Below, piece by piece: positions 21,968 through 29,377 of a DNA stretch of 34,236 nt. The position numbers and the translations under genes are program-made. The notes under the pieces are model-generated. The model saw nothing but the letters and a program-made list of their open reading frames with translations. It made no database searches and was not told the origin of the DNA. Numbering within the stretch: position 1 is the first letter of the stretch; each line of letters opens with the position of its first letter. The stretch is from Dysgonamonadaceae bacterium (lineage in GTDB: Bacteria; Bacteroidota; Bacteroidia; Bacteroidales; Azobacteroidaceae): contig JAISYG010000010.1 in NCBI GenBank assembly GCA_031270075.1, forward strand, positions 1 through 34,236. The letters are read 5' to 3'.

Positions 21968-24437
21968 TTCCGGTACCTCCGAACTGCACATGCTCGTCTT
22001 GAAAATGCCGGATGCCCGGAGTAGTTTTCAGGTAATCGCGGATAATTTGCCGCAAAGCGCCTGTGCCTGTGCCGTGCAGGATGCGCACCCTGCCCGCATT
22101 GCATTGAATCGCATCGTCGATATAGTACATCACCGTTTGCAAGGCTTCGTCGCCCCGCATTCCCCGGACATCCAGTTCCGGTTTGAAGTGGAGTTTTTTC
22201 TCCGAAAAAGCATCGGCGGTGCTATGGGAAAGGATTATTTGCGAGTGGGGCGTTTCCCGTTTCAGTTGATTGTTGCTGACTTTTTCCAGCCGGTCGAGTT
22301 TCGTGGAGGTTTTGAGTGTACCGAAAGCAACCACAGCGTTCTTCCCTTTTACTTCGAGCACTTCGCCTGCCGTTCGCTGTCCTTTGATGCGGACGGTGTC
22401 ACCTGCGGCTATGGGAGCGTCCGGTGCAGGGTGCACGGTGAACGGTGCACGGTGTTTTTTCGCTTTCTTGTCGTGTACCTTGTATTGTGTACCGTCAATC
22501 GTGTTGTCCGATTGAATCGATTGCTTGAATGCATCCAGCGTTTTCCGCGCCGCCCGCGTCTTCTCTTTTTCCGCTTGCGCTTCTTTGATTTCCCGGATGG
22601 TTCGTTCGATTTGCGCATTGGCATCGGCCAACAAACGTTCGGCGCCGGATTTAGCTTGTTGCATCAGTTCTTTGCGCAAGCTTTCCATCTTTTCCAAATC
22701 GGCCTGGTAGCGTTCGGTCAATTCTTCCAACCGTTTTTCTTGTTGGCGGATGTGTTGACGTTTCGATTCCCAGTAACGTTTGTCGCGGACGATATCCTGC
22801 AAATACTTGTCCATGGCAATGTAGTCTTTGCCGACCGTTTCGGAGGCTTCGGCAATCACATCTTCGGGTAAACCGATTTTGCGGGCAATTTCGATGGCGA
22901 AAGAGGAACCCGGATTACCGATAGACAGTTTGAAGAGGGGCTGCATCTCGTGCCGGTCGTAAAGCATGGCGCCGTTTACAATTCCTTCGTGGTCTTCGGC
23001 GTAAGTTTTCAGATTCTGGTAATGGGTGGTAATAATGCCGAAGCAATGCTTCTCGTTGAAGCGGTGCAGCAGGGCTTCGGCAATGGCGCCGCCGATTTGC
23101 GGTTCGGTGCCGCCGCCAAATTCGTCGATCAGAATCAGCGATTGCGGGTTGGCATTCTTGACCATGAATTTCATATTGGTCAGATGGGAGCTATAGGTCG
23201 ATAAATCGTTTTCGATGGATTGTTCGTCGCCAATATCGAGGAAAATATCGTTGAAAATGCCGGTTTTCGAGCGTTCGTCGAGTGGGACTAACAATCCGCA
23301 TTGCAGCATGTATTGCAGTAAACCGGTGGTTTTCAGGAGTACGGATTTGCCTCCGGCGTTGGGGCCGGATACAATAAGTATCACCCCTTTGGTATGCAAG
23401 TGCGGGTCTTTGCTTCGCTCCGTCTGTACGGACAGCGGCAAATCCAGCGGCACAACCGGTTTGTTTTGTTTTGTATGCGAGAGGTAGAGTAGGGGATGGA
23501 TGGCGCGAATCCAGTCGATTTGCTGCCGGTTTTCGATGACCGGCAGAATCGCATCGATAGCTAACGCAAACAACGCTTTGGCACGGATAAAATCGATGGT
23601 TGCGAGGAATTGATACGAATGGGTAATTTCCGGAATCTCCGGCCGGAGCCGGTTGGTGAAAGCCGTCAGTATGCGGACGATTTCCCGTTTTTCCTCGCTT
23701 TCCAGTTCGCGGATTTTGTTGTTGGCTTCCACCACTTCGGCCGGCTCGATGAAAACCGTTTTGCCGGTAGCCGATTCATCGTGGACAATCCCTTTCAGTT
23801 TTCGTTTGAAAGCGGGGGAAATGGGAATCATCAACCGGCCGTCGCGCATGGTAGGACTTACATCTTTATCGACCAACCCTTCCGATTGTGCGCTTCGTAA
23901 AATGCTGTTCAGGGTTTTTGAAATACCGTTGGCGGTTTGCGTCAGCAGCCGGCGAATGTCGCTCAATTCCGGCGAGGCCTTGTCCCGGATGTGGCCGAAG
24001 GGGTCGATAATCGCATCAATTTGCTTGGTGATTTGGGGGAAAGCAAGCACTTCGGCCGCCAAAGCCTGCAAATGGGGATAGGCATTGCTTTCCGATTCCT
24101 GCTTCTGTTGGAAAAACTGCAGAATTGCGTTGATGGTTTCCAGCGACCGGCGGATGTCGAACAATTCTTTTTCAATCAGGTAAGTACCTTCAATGCGGAT
24201 TTTTTTCAGTGCATCGCGCACATCGTAGAAATGGTCGGCAGGAAAAGCGTCTTCTTCCCGGATAATTCGTGTAAATTCGTGGGTTTGATAGAGTTGTTGC
24301 CTGATTTCGTCGTAAGCGGCTGAAAAAGCCATCTCCCACACCCGCTCTTCTCCCAAAGGCGACAGGCAGTGCGCTGCTACCCGTTCCCGGATTTTATCGA
24401 AACCGATTTTTTGTTCAAAATTCTGAGGATATATCAT
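21945..24437 (-). CDS. mutS2: Endonuclease MutS2
   Basis: 830 residues, slightly longer than many homologues. The MutS core/lever region runs to about 330. The ATPase domain has Walker A GPNAGGKS (358-365), Walker B LILIDEFGGGTEP, and GIITTHYQNLK. A coiled-coil clamp follows (about 520-640), then a KOW-like segment (AGDTVRIKGQRTAGEVLEVKGKNAVV), and a C-terminal Smr nuclease domain (about 755-830) with LDVRGMRGDEAL and RILHGTGTGALR. MutS2 acts on recombination intermediates and, in some bacteria, on collided ribosomes. A 7-bp tandem repeat lies in the linker before the KOW segment. Its ATG overlaps the TGA of an upstream remnant gene (ATGA), and the nearest visible promoter is upstream of that remnant. 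Confidence 0.92.
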   Translation of the reverse strand: MIYPQNFEQKIGFDKIRERVAAHCLSPLGEERVWEMAFSAAYDEIRQQLYQTHEFTRIIREEDAFPADHFYDVRDALKKIRIEGTYLIEKELFDIRRSLETINAILQFFQQKQESESNAYPHLQALAAEVLAFPQITKQIDAIIDPFGHIRDKASPELSDIRRLLTQTANGISKTLNSILRSAQSEGLVDKDVSPTMRDGRLMIPISPAFKRKLKGIVHDESATGKTVFIEPAEVVEANNKIRELESEEKREIVRILTAFTNRLRPEIPEITHSYQFLATIDFIRAKALFALAIDAILPVIENRQQIDWIRAIHPLLYLSHTKQNKPVVPLDLPLSVQTERSKDPHLHTKGVILIVSGPNAGGKSVLLKTTGLLQYMLQCGLLVPLDERSKTGIFNDIFLDIGDEQSIENDLSTYSSHLTNMKFMVKNANPQSLILIDEFGGGTEPQIGGAIAEALLHRFNEKHCFGIITTHYQNLKTYAEDHEGIVNGAMLYDRHEMQPLFKLSIGNPGSSFAIEIARKIGLPEDVIAEASETVGKDYIAMDKYLQDIVRDKRYWESKRQHIRQQEKRLEELTERYQADLEKMESLRKELMQQAKSGAERLLADANAQIERTIREIKEAQAEKEKTRAARKTLDAFKQSIQSDNTIDGTQYKVHDKKAKKHRAPFTVHPAPDAPIAAGDTVRIKGQRTAGEVLEVKGKNAVVAFGTLKTSTKLDRLEKVSNNQLKRETPHSQIILSHSTADAFSEKKLHFKPELDVRGMRGDEALQTVMYYIDDAIQCNAGRVRILHGTGTGALRQIIRDYLKTTPGIRHFQDEHVQFGGTGITIVELE
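22423..22454. repeat. 7-bp tandem repeat within mutS2
   Basis: Four and a half units of GGTGNAN (GGTGCAG, GGTGCAC, GGTGAAC, GGTGCAC, GGTG) on the plus strand. In the mutS2 frame it encodes the poorly conserved HRAPFTVHPAP segment, about residues 661-671. Because 7 is not a multiple of 3, loss or gain of one unit would shift the frame before the KOW and Smr parts. Confidence 0.7.
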
Positions 24438-24790
24438 AAATTACCTATCCTGTACTCATTTTTACCCATGAAGACGATTACGGCGGCTTTCATATCGGAA
24501 CGGTTACTCAGGCGATGCAAAGCCGGGTATTGTTCTATCTGCTCTTTTCCCTTCTGCTGTTGAGCGGTGACTTCCGCTTCGCCGGCGCCTGTTTTACAGT
24601 AGAGAAGAGTGGTAAAAAACAGGCTTTTGCCGAATTTGCGCGGACGGATGAAAAACAGATTCGGATTCGTTTCGTTTTCCGGCATTTCTATATATTTCGT
24701 CTTATCCTCGTAAGCGTAATTTTCGCAGATAATTCTTTTAAAATCGGAACTACCGTAAGGCATCCGTTTGTATATCTTCTTCGTTTCCAC
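24434..24790 (-). pseudogene. Internally deleted AAA-ATPase_like/PD-(D/E)XK-type protein remnant
   Basis: An open 118-codon frame joins two ends of a much larger protein. Residues 1-64 match the start of the Bacteroidetes AAA-ATPase_like family (PYGSSDFKRIICENYAYEDKTKYIE, then FFIRPRKFGKSLFFT, a Walker A-like P-loop with Lys55). Residues from about 68 (GEAEVTAQQQKGKEQIEQY ... MKAAVIVFMGKNEYRIGNL) look like the C-terminal end of the same kind of protein after its nuclease-like domain. The middle (several hundred residues, including Walker B and the nuclease core) is absent with the frame kept, near 24590. It cannot be an active ATPase. It still lies behind a promoter box and its TGA overlaps the mutS2 ATG, so it may serve only as a leader of mutS2. 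Confidence 0.7.
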
Positions 24791-24809
24791 ATTTTTGGGG
24801 ATTAGATCG

Positions 24810-24817
24810 CAAAGTTA
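24810..24817 (-). promoter_or_regulatory. -7 box upstream of the remnant ORF and mutS2
   Basis: Minus-strand TAACTTTG, perfect TAnnTTTG; its first three bases are the TAA stop codon of iorB. It is 19 bases upstream of the remnant ATG at 24790 and 372 bases upstream of mutS2. Confidence 0.5.
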
Positions 24818-25402
24818 CGTGAAAATTGTACGATTTCCAATCTTTTTCCCCGCTTGAAGGGCTTTCAAATTCATCGCGACAACATCTTCCCCCTTTTTCC
24901 CGAAAATCCGCCGTATTCCATTTTCCAGTTTGGAAAAGTCGATGGGCAGATAAAGCGATGCAGCACCCAGCAACACAATATTACCCGAACGCGGCGTTCC
25001 CAACTCTTTGGCGATTTGCTCCACATTCAGAATGACTTTGTGAGGTAAGGTTTCGTAAACTTTCATTACTTCGCTTATTTCCGGATAATTGGGAATGTTC
25101 TCGAAAGGCTCGGAATGGGTAACCACCCAGCCATCCTTTTGCAAATACGGCAGGTAGCGCAGGGCTTCCATCGGTTCGAGCGAGATGATTAAGTCTGCCT
25201 GTCCCAACGGAATTAAATCCGAAGCAACCGGCCGATCGCTGATACGTAAATGGGATTGGACATCGCCGCCCCGCTGACTCATGCCGTGCACTTCGGCTTG
25301 TTTCATGTAAAGACCGTCTGCCAGGGCGGCTTCCCCGATGACTGCGGCTAAGGAAAGGATTCCCTGTCCGCCTACGCCGGCTAAGATAATATCTGTTTTC
25401 AT
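24815..25402 (-). CDS. iorB: Indolepyruvate:ferredoxin oxidoreductase subunit beta
   Basis: 195 residues, normal for the gamma-type (pyruvate ferredoxin/flavodoxin oxidoreductase) subunit. MKTDIILAGVGGQGILSLAAVIGEAAL is the glycine-rich opening, and MKQAEVHGMSQRGGDVQSHLRIS is the classical IorB motif. LIISLEPMEALRYLPYL and SGNIVLLGAASLYLP follow. With IorA it oxidatively decarboxylates aryl pyruvates from Trp, Phe and Tyr breakdown (or works in reverse) using ferredoxin. Its ATG overlaps the iorA stop by 4 bases. Confidence 0.92.
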   Translation of the reverse strand: MKTDIILAGVGGQGILSLAAVIGEAALADGLYMKQAEVHGMSQRGGDVQSHLRISDRPVASDLIPLGQADLIISLEPMEALRYLPYLQKDGWVVTHSEPFENIPNYPEISEVMKVYETLPHKVILNVEQIAKELGTPRSGNIVLLGAASLYLPIDFSKLENGIRRIFGKKGEDVVAMNLKALQAGKKIGNRTIFT

Positions 25403-26997
25403 CGTCTATTCAATTTAACTTTTCTCGCATGTGTTTGAATACATTCCCGGCAAGGAACAATCACTGAAACACCCGGATAGTCGATTTCTTTCCGGATAAT
25501 CGCTTTCATTTCCTCGTAATTTTTTTTCAGCGGAACGATGCCGTGCAAATGGCCCGGTTCAACGCCGATGCCCTGGCAAATGGCATGAATGCGTCCCGTC
25601 GCAGCCGAATCCTGTCCGCCGGTCATTCCGGTCGTTTCGTTGTCGGAAATAATAATCAATACGTTAGCATTGGCGTTGACACAATCCAGCAGTCCCGTCA
25701 TGCCCGAATGGGTAAACGTGGAATCGCCGATAACGGCTATCGAAGGAAAAACGCCCGCTTCCGCCGCACCTTTGGCCATCGTAATCGAAGCGCCCATGTC
25801 GATGCAGGAATGAATCGCGCGGAAAGGCGGCAAAGCGCCCAAAGTATAACATCCAATGTCGCTAAACACCTGTGCACCGGGATATTCTTTCAACACATCG
25901 TTCAGCGCCTGATACACATCGCGATGCCCGCAACCGGCGCACAGGGCAGGCGGACGGTTGACGAGGATGGCCGGCGCCGAAAAAGGCGAAACCACTTCCA
26001 TTCCTAAGGCTTTCCGGACATTATCGGGGGTCAATTCGCCGTCGCGCGGCAGGGAGCCATCCAGGCGGCCACGCACGTTCAATCCCAGGCCTAAATAGCC
26101 TTTCAGCTGCTCTTCTACTACCGGAAAACCATCTTCCAGTACTAAAATTGCTTCACAACTGTCCGCCAGTTGCATTAACTGTTTCTTCGGAAGCGGATAT
26201 TGGCTGATTTTCAATACCGGATGTTTGAAACCATCCGGATAATTTTCCTGTAAATAATTGAAAGCGATACCACAGGCAACAATGCCCAAGGGTGCACGGT
26301 GTTCTAAAAACAACCGGTTGTATGTGGAATTTTCGGAAGCCATCCGAAATTCGTCTTGCTTGGCAAGCAAGGCTTTGTATCGCCTGCGGGCATTGACCGG
26401 CAAGAGGATATACCGCGAAGGCTCGTTCGAGTCGATATGCATCGGATTTTGCGGTTGTACTTCACGGGTTTGAACGCCGGAGCGGGAATGCGCCATCCGG
26501 GTAGTGATGCGCAACAGGATCGGATACCCCCATCGTTCGGATAATTCAAAGCCTTCGTACACCATATCGTAAGCCTCCTGTTGGTTGGAAGGCTCGAAGA
26601 CGGGGAGCAGTGCAAAATTACCATACACACGGTTATCTTGTTCGTTCTGGGAGGAATGCATCGACGGGTCGTCGGCCGAAACAATAATCATTCCGCCGTT
26701 GACGCCCGACATGGCCGTATTCATAAAAGCATCGGCCGCCACGTTCAATCCGACGTGTTTCATACAGGAAATCACCCGTTTTCCTGCGTACGACATGCCT
26801 AAAGCCGTTTCTACCGCCGTTTTCTCGTTGCTGCACCAGCGGGAAACTATCTTCCGTTCCCGCGCCAGGGACGAAGACTGGATATATTCCGTAATTTCGG
26901 TCGACGGCGTTCCGGGATAGGAATAAACGCCCGATAATCCGGCATCTATGGCTGCCTGGGCAATGGCTTCATCTCCTAATAAGAGTTGTTTTTTCAT
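25399..26997 (-). CDS. iorA: Indolepyruvate:ferredoxin oxidoreductase subunit alpha
   Basis: 532 residues. The N-terminal Pyr domain starts KQLLLGDEAIAQAAIDAGLSGVYSYPGTPSTEI and includes NEKTAVETALGMSYAGKR and VSADDPSMHSSQNEQDNR. The C-terminal TPP-binding domain has RPPALCAGCGHRDVYQAL, SDIGCYTLGALPPF and IGDSTFTHSGMTGLLDCVNANANVLIIISDNETTGMTGGQ (Mg/TPP site). The protein ends after VIVPCRECIQTH; there is no C-terminal 2[4Fe-4S] ferredoxin domain as in archaeal IorA, so electrons must leave by another route. Short IorA of this kind is my recollection of other Bacteroidetes as well. Part of an iorA-iorB operon with a promoter box at 27020-27027. Confidence 0.92.
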   Translation of the reverse strand: MKKQLLLGDEAIAQAAIDAGLSGVYSYPGTPSTEITEYIQSSSLARERKIVSRWCSNEKTAVETALGMSYAGKRVISCMKHVGLNVAADAFMNTAMSGVNGGMIIVSADDPSMHSSQNEQDNRVYGNFALLPVFEPSNQQEAYDMVYEGFELSERWGYPILLRITTRMAHSRSGVQTREVQPQNPMHIDSNEPSRYILLPVNARRRYKALLAKQDEFRMASENSTYNRLFLEHRAPLGIVACGIAFNYLQENYPDGFKHPVLKISQYPLPKKQLMQLADSCEAILVLEDGFPVVEEQLKGYLGLGLNVRGRLDGSLPRDGELTPDNVRKALGMEVVSPFSAPAILVNRPPALCAGCGHRDVYQALNDVLKEYPGAQVFSDIGCYTLGALPPFRAIHSCIDMGASITMAKGAAEAGVFPSIAVIGDSTFTHSGMTGLLDCVNANANVLIIISDNETTGMTGGQDSAATGRIHAICQGIGVEPGHLHGIVPLKKNYEEMKAIIRKEIDYPGVSVIVPCRECIQTHARKVKLNRR

Positions 26998-27019
26998 CTT
27001 GGAAGTATATTATAGATGA

Positions 27020-27027
27020 CAAAGGTA
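27020..27027 (-). promoter_or_regulatory. -7 box for the iorA-iorB operon
   Basis: Minus-strand TACCTTTG, perfect TAnnTTTG, 22 bases upstream of the iorA ATG at 26997. Confidence 0.6.
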
Positions 27028-27037
27028 GCGAAAATTC

Positions 27038-27488
27038 TCATACACCCCCTCTAAAAACCATGAATTTATAGCGGAGAAAGATGCGAGCGGGTAACGCTTT
27101 GGAAACGAGCGAATGACGACTCTCGCCCGAAAACAAGTCTGTACTGTTATTGACCGTATTTTTTGCTGACTTTTTGCCTAAAACGACAATTGACGGCTGA
27201 CGTCTTCGATATGTTCGTTGGCCGTAACCAAATCTTTTATCCCGATTGGTTTCAAATCGCCAAGCAGACGCAACAGCAGGCATAAAGATAGAGGCGCCGG
27301 AAATTTTATCGGTAAACCGGTAGCCGTTTACGCCGTTCAACTATCAGACGGGCGCCTTAAGTTTTGATACACCCGACGGCACTCATGTAACGACATTATC
27401 CTTCGGCATGTACTGGACTGGTTCTGCTTCCCTTCCCGGCGTCGGTCGCGAGGCAGACTTTAAAAGATTGGTTTTTGTAATAAATAAT
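27038..27488. pseudogene. Gene-free stretch with weak FISUMP-like protein fragments
   Basis: No intact gene is present between iorA and miaA. On the minus strand, from 27340 leftward, the frame gives NGVNGYRFTDKISGASIFMPAV, which resembles the 'G-x-x-F-T-x-K ... I-F-L-P-A-A-G' core of Fibrobacter succinogenes major paralogous (FISUMP-like) domains; upstream in that frame there are stops. On the plus strand an open piece from 27324 reads TLSFGMYWTGSASLPGVGREADF, which resembles the 'YW[ST][GS][ST]' core of the same domain. Neither has the rest of the domain or a signal peptide. I read this as a decayed copy, perhaps rearranged. Related sequence occurs at 34125-34236, at the other side of this cluster. 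Confidence 0.3.
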
Positions 27489-27491
27489 CGT

Positions 27492-27499
27492 TATATTTG
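27492..27499 (+). promoter_or_regulatory. -7 box for miaA
   Basis: TATATTTG, perfect TAnnTTTG, 18 bases upstream of the ATG at 27518. It overlaps the alternative TTG start at 27497, which is therefore unlikely. Confidence 0.55.
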
Positions 27500-27517
27500 T
27501 CATCCAACTCAACGGAA

Positions 27518-28453
27518 ATGGACAAAACGTACGAATTAATAACGGTTTTAGGCCCTACTGCTTCCGGCAAAACGGCTTTTGCGGTGGCTTTGGCGAACGA
27601 ATGGGATACGGAGATTATCAGCGCCGATTCGCGGCAGGTATACCGGGGAATGACCATCGGAACGGGCAAAGACTTAAGCGATTATGTTGTGAACGGGAAA
27701 TCCGTTCCGTATCATTTGATTGATATTTGCGACCCCGGCGAAAAATACAATGTGTTCCGGTATCAACACGATTTTCGTCAGGCGTTCGAGGTCATTCGTT
27801 CCAAAGGGAAACTACCTGTTTTGTGCGGCGGCACCGGTCTGTATATCGAGGCAGTACTGAAAGGCTACCGGCTGTTGGATGTTCCTGAAAATCCGGAATT
27901 GAGGCAACGGTTGAAAAACAAAACCTTACCGGAACTGGAGGCCTTGTTGAAGTCGTATAAGCAATTGCACAATAAAACCGATGTCGATACGCCGCAACGC
28001 GCTATCCGGGCCATTGAAATTGAAGCATATTCCCTCACTCAGGAAGCAAGGCAGCAGGATTATTCTCCCATTCGCAGTTTGATTATCGGCGTAGATGTTG
28101 ACCGCGAATTGCGCCGGAACCGGATCAGCGCCCGTCTGAAAAAGCGTTTGGACGAAGGGATGATCGACGAAATCCGGTATTTACTGCAAACCGGTCTTTC
28201 TCCCGAAGATTTAATTTACTACGGACTGGAATACAAATACGTTACCTTGTATGTGATGGGCCGGCTCTCTTATTCCGACATGTTTACGCAGTTGGAAATT
28301 GCCATTCACCAATTTGCCAAACGGCAAATGACCTGGTTCAGGGGCATGGAAAAGCGGGGATTAACTATCCGGTGGATGCCGGCGGATATTACTCAATTCC
28401 GAATGATATTCCCATCCGTTTTCCCTGCACAATCAAATCGTGGTCGGGCGTAA
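27518..28453 (+). CDS. miaA: tRNA dimethylallyltransferase MiaA
   Basis: 311 residues from the ATG at 27518. P-loop GPTASGKT (12-19), IISADSRQVYRGMTIGTGKD (substrate Asp and tRNA contacts), PYHLIDICDPGEKYNV, LPVLCGGTGLYIEAVL, and the RAIRAIEI and KRQMTWFR motifs of the family are present. It transfers a dimethylallyl group to A37 of tRNAs that read UNN codons, the first step to ms2i6A. The C-terminal 20 or so residues after RWMPADI are encoded antisense to the end of pfkA and look non-conserved, giving a 65-base convergent overlap. This tail is probably a stop-codon-loss extension. Confidence 0.92.
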   Translation: MDKTYELITVLGPTASGKTAFAVALANEWDTEIISADSRQVYRGMTIGTGKDLSDYVVNGKSVPYHLIDICDPGEKYNVFRYQHDFRQAFEVIRSKGKLPVLCGGTGLYIEAVLKGYRLLDVPENPELRQRLKNKTLPELEALLKSYKQLHNKTDVDTPQRAIRAIEIEAYSLTQEARQQDYSPIRSLIIGVDVDRELRRNRISARLKKRLDEGMIDEIRYLLQTGLSPEDLIYYGLEYKYVTLYVMGRLSYSDMFTQLEIAIHQFAKRQMTWFRGMEKRGLTIRWMPADITQFRMIFPSVFPAQSNRGRA

Positions 28454-29375
28454 CCAATCGGGCTTTGCCTGCCACTTCAGACAAAGGGACGGATGTGATT
28501 TTGTCGTCGTGCACACACACCATCCGGTTGAATTGTCCGTCGACAATCAGTTCGGTGGCGTGTCCGCCCAGGCGGGTAGCCAGATTCCGGTCGAAAGCCG
28601 AAGGACTTCCGCCGCGTTGCACATAGCCGAGAGTGGTTTTCCGGGTTTCGATACCGGTTTCGTATTCGATGCGTTTATCGTTGATATCCAATCCTTCGCA
28701 CACGGCGACAATGGAATAGGATTTACCTTTTTCGACGCGATGGAGAATCGCCTGGTTTACCTTTTTCAAATTGTAACCTAATTCCGGTATCAGAATTACA
28801 TCGGCGCCGCCTGCCATTCCGGCATAGAGAGTAATCCAGCCGGCTTTATGTCCCATCAGTTCGATAATCATCACTCGTTTGTGGGAGCTTGCCGTAGAAT
28901 GCAAACGGTCGATAGCCTCGGTGGCAATATCGACCGCTGTGTAAAAACCGAATGTGATATCGGTGCCCCACACATCATTGTCGATGGTTTTAGGAATCCC
29001 GATAACATTTAATCCTAACTGGGATAATTTGTAAGCGGTTTTTTGCGTGCCGTTACCGCCGATGCAAACCAAACAGTCCAGTCCTAAATTCCGGTAATTT
29101 TCCGCAATGATACGGGGCTTTTCATTCGGGACGCCTTCCTGGCTTTTGAACGGTTTTTCGCGGGAAGTGCCTAAAATGGTTCCTCCGAGGCTCAGTAAAC
29201 CCGAAAGGGCGTCATCGTCCAACGGGAGATAATCGTTTTCGAGCAATCCGGAGAAGCCGCTTCGGATGCCGATCACTTCCATGCCGAAATGGGTTAAAGC
29301 GCTTTTTCCCACTCCCCGGATGGTTGCATTGATACCCGGACAATCGCCACCGGCCGATAAGATTCCTATCCGCAT
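28389..29375 (-). CDS. pfkA: 6-phosphofructokinase
   Basis: 328 residues. MRIGILSAGGDCPGINATIRG is the ATP/PPi-site opening. Active-site segments are GIPKTIDNDVWGTDITFGF (catalytic Asp132), SSHKRVMIIELMGHKAGW, ILIPELGYNL, VAVCEGLD and LGYVQRGGSPSAFDR. The phosphate-donor motif reads GGNGT (106-110), where E. coli PfkA has GGDGS. Gly109 argues for ATP rather than PPi (PPi enzymes have Asp there), and Lys129 places it in the mixed/clade-III group. Asn108 in place of the usual metal-contacting Asp is unusual to me. It phosphorylates fructose-6-P in glycolysis. It follows the DUF349 gene by 2 bases in one operon. Confidence 0.9.
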   Translation of the reverse strand: MRIGILSAGGDCPGINATIRGVGKSALTHFGMEVIGIRSGFSGLLENDYLPLDDDALSGLLSLGGTILGTSREKPFKSQEGVPNEKPRIIAENYRNLGLDCLVCIGGNGTQKTAYKLSQLGLNVIGIPKTIDNDVWGTDITFGFYTAVDIATEAIDRLHSTASSHKRVMIIELMGHKAGWITLYAGMAGGADVILIPELGYNLKKVNQAILHRVEKGKSYSIVAVCEGLDINDKRIEYETGIETRKTTLGYVQRGGSPSAFDRNLATRLGGHATELIVDGQFNRMVCVHDDKITSVPLSEVAGKARLVTPDHDLIVQGKRMGISFGIE

Positions 29376-29377
29376 GC

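Noticed and set aside
21990..22871. 293-codon plus-strand ORF opposite mutS2
   Set aside because: Antisense shadow of the conserved mutS2 coding frame; composition is atypical and no start signal is present.
26286..26303. GGTGCACGGTG in iorA as another copy of the mutS2 repeat
   Set aside because: A single unit without tandem copies, within an ordinary coding stretch; probably coincidence.
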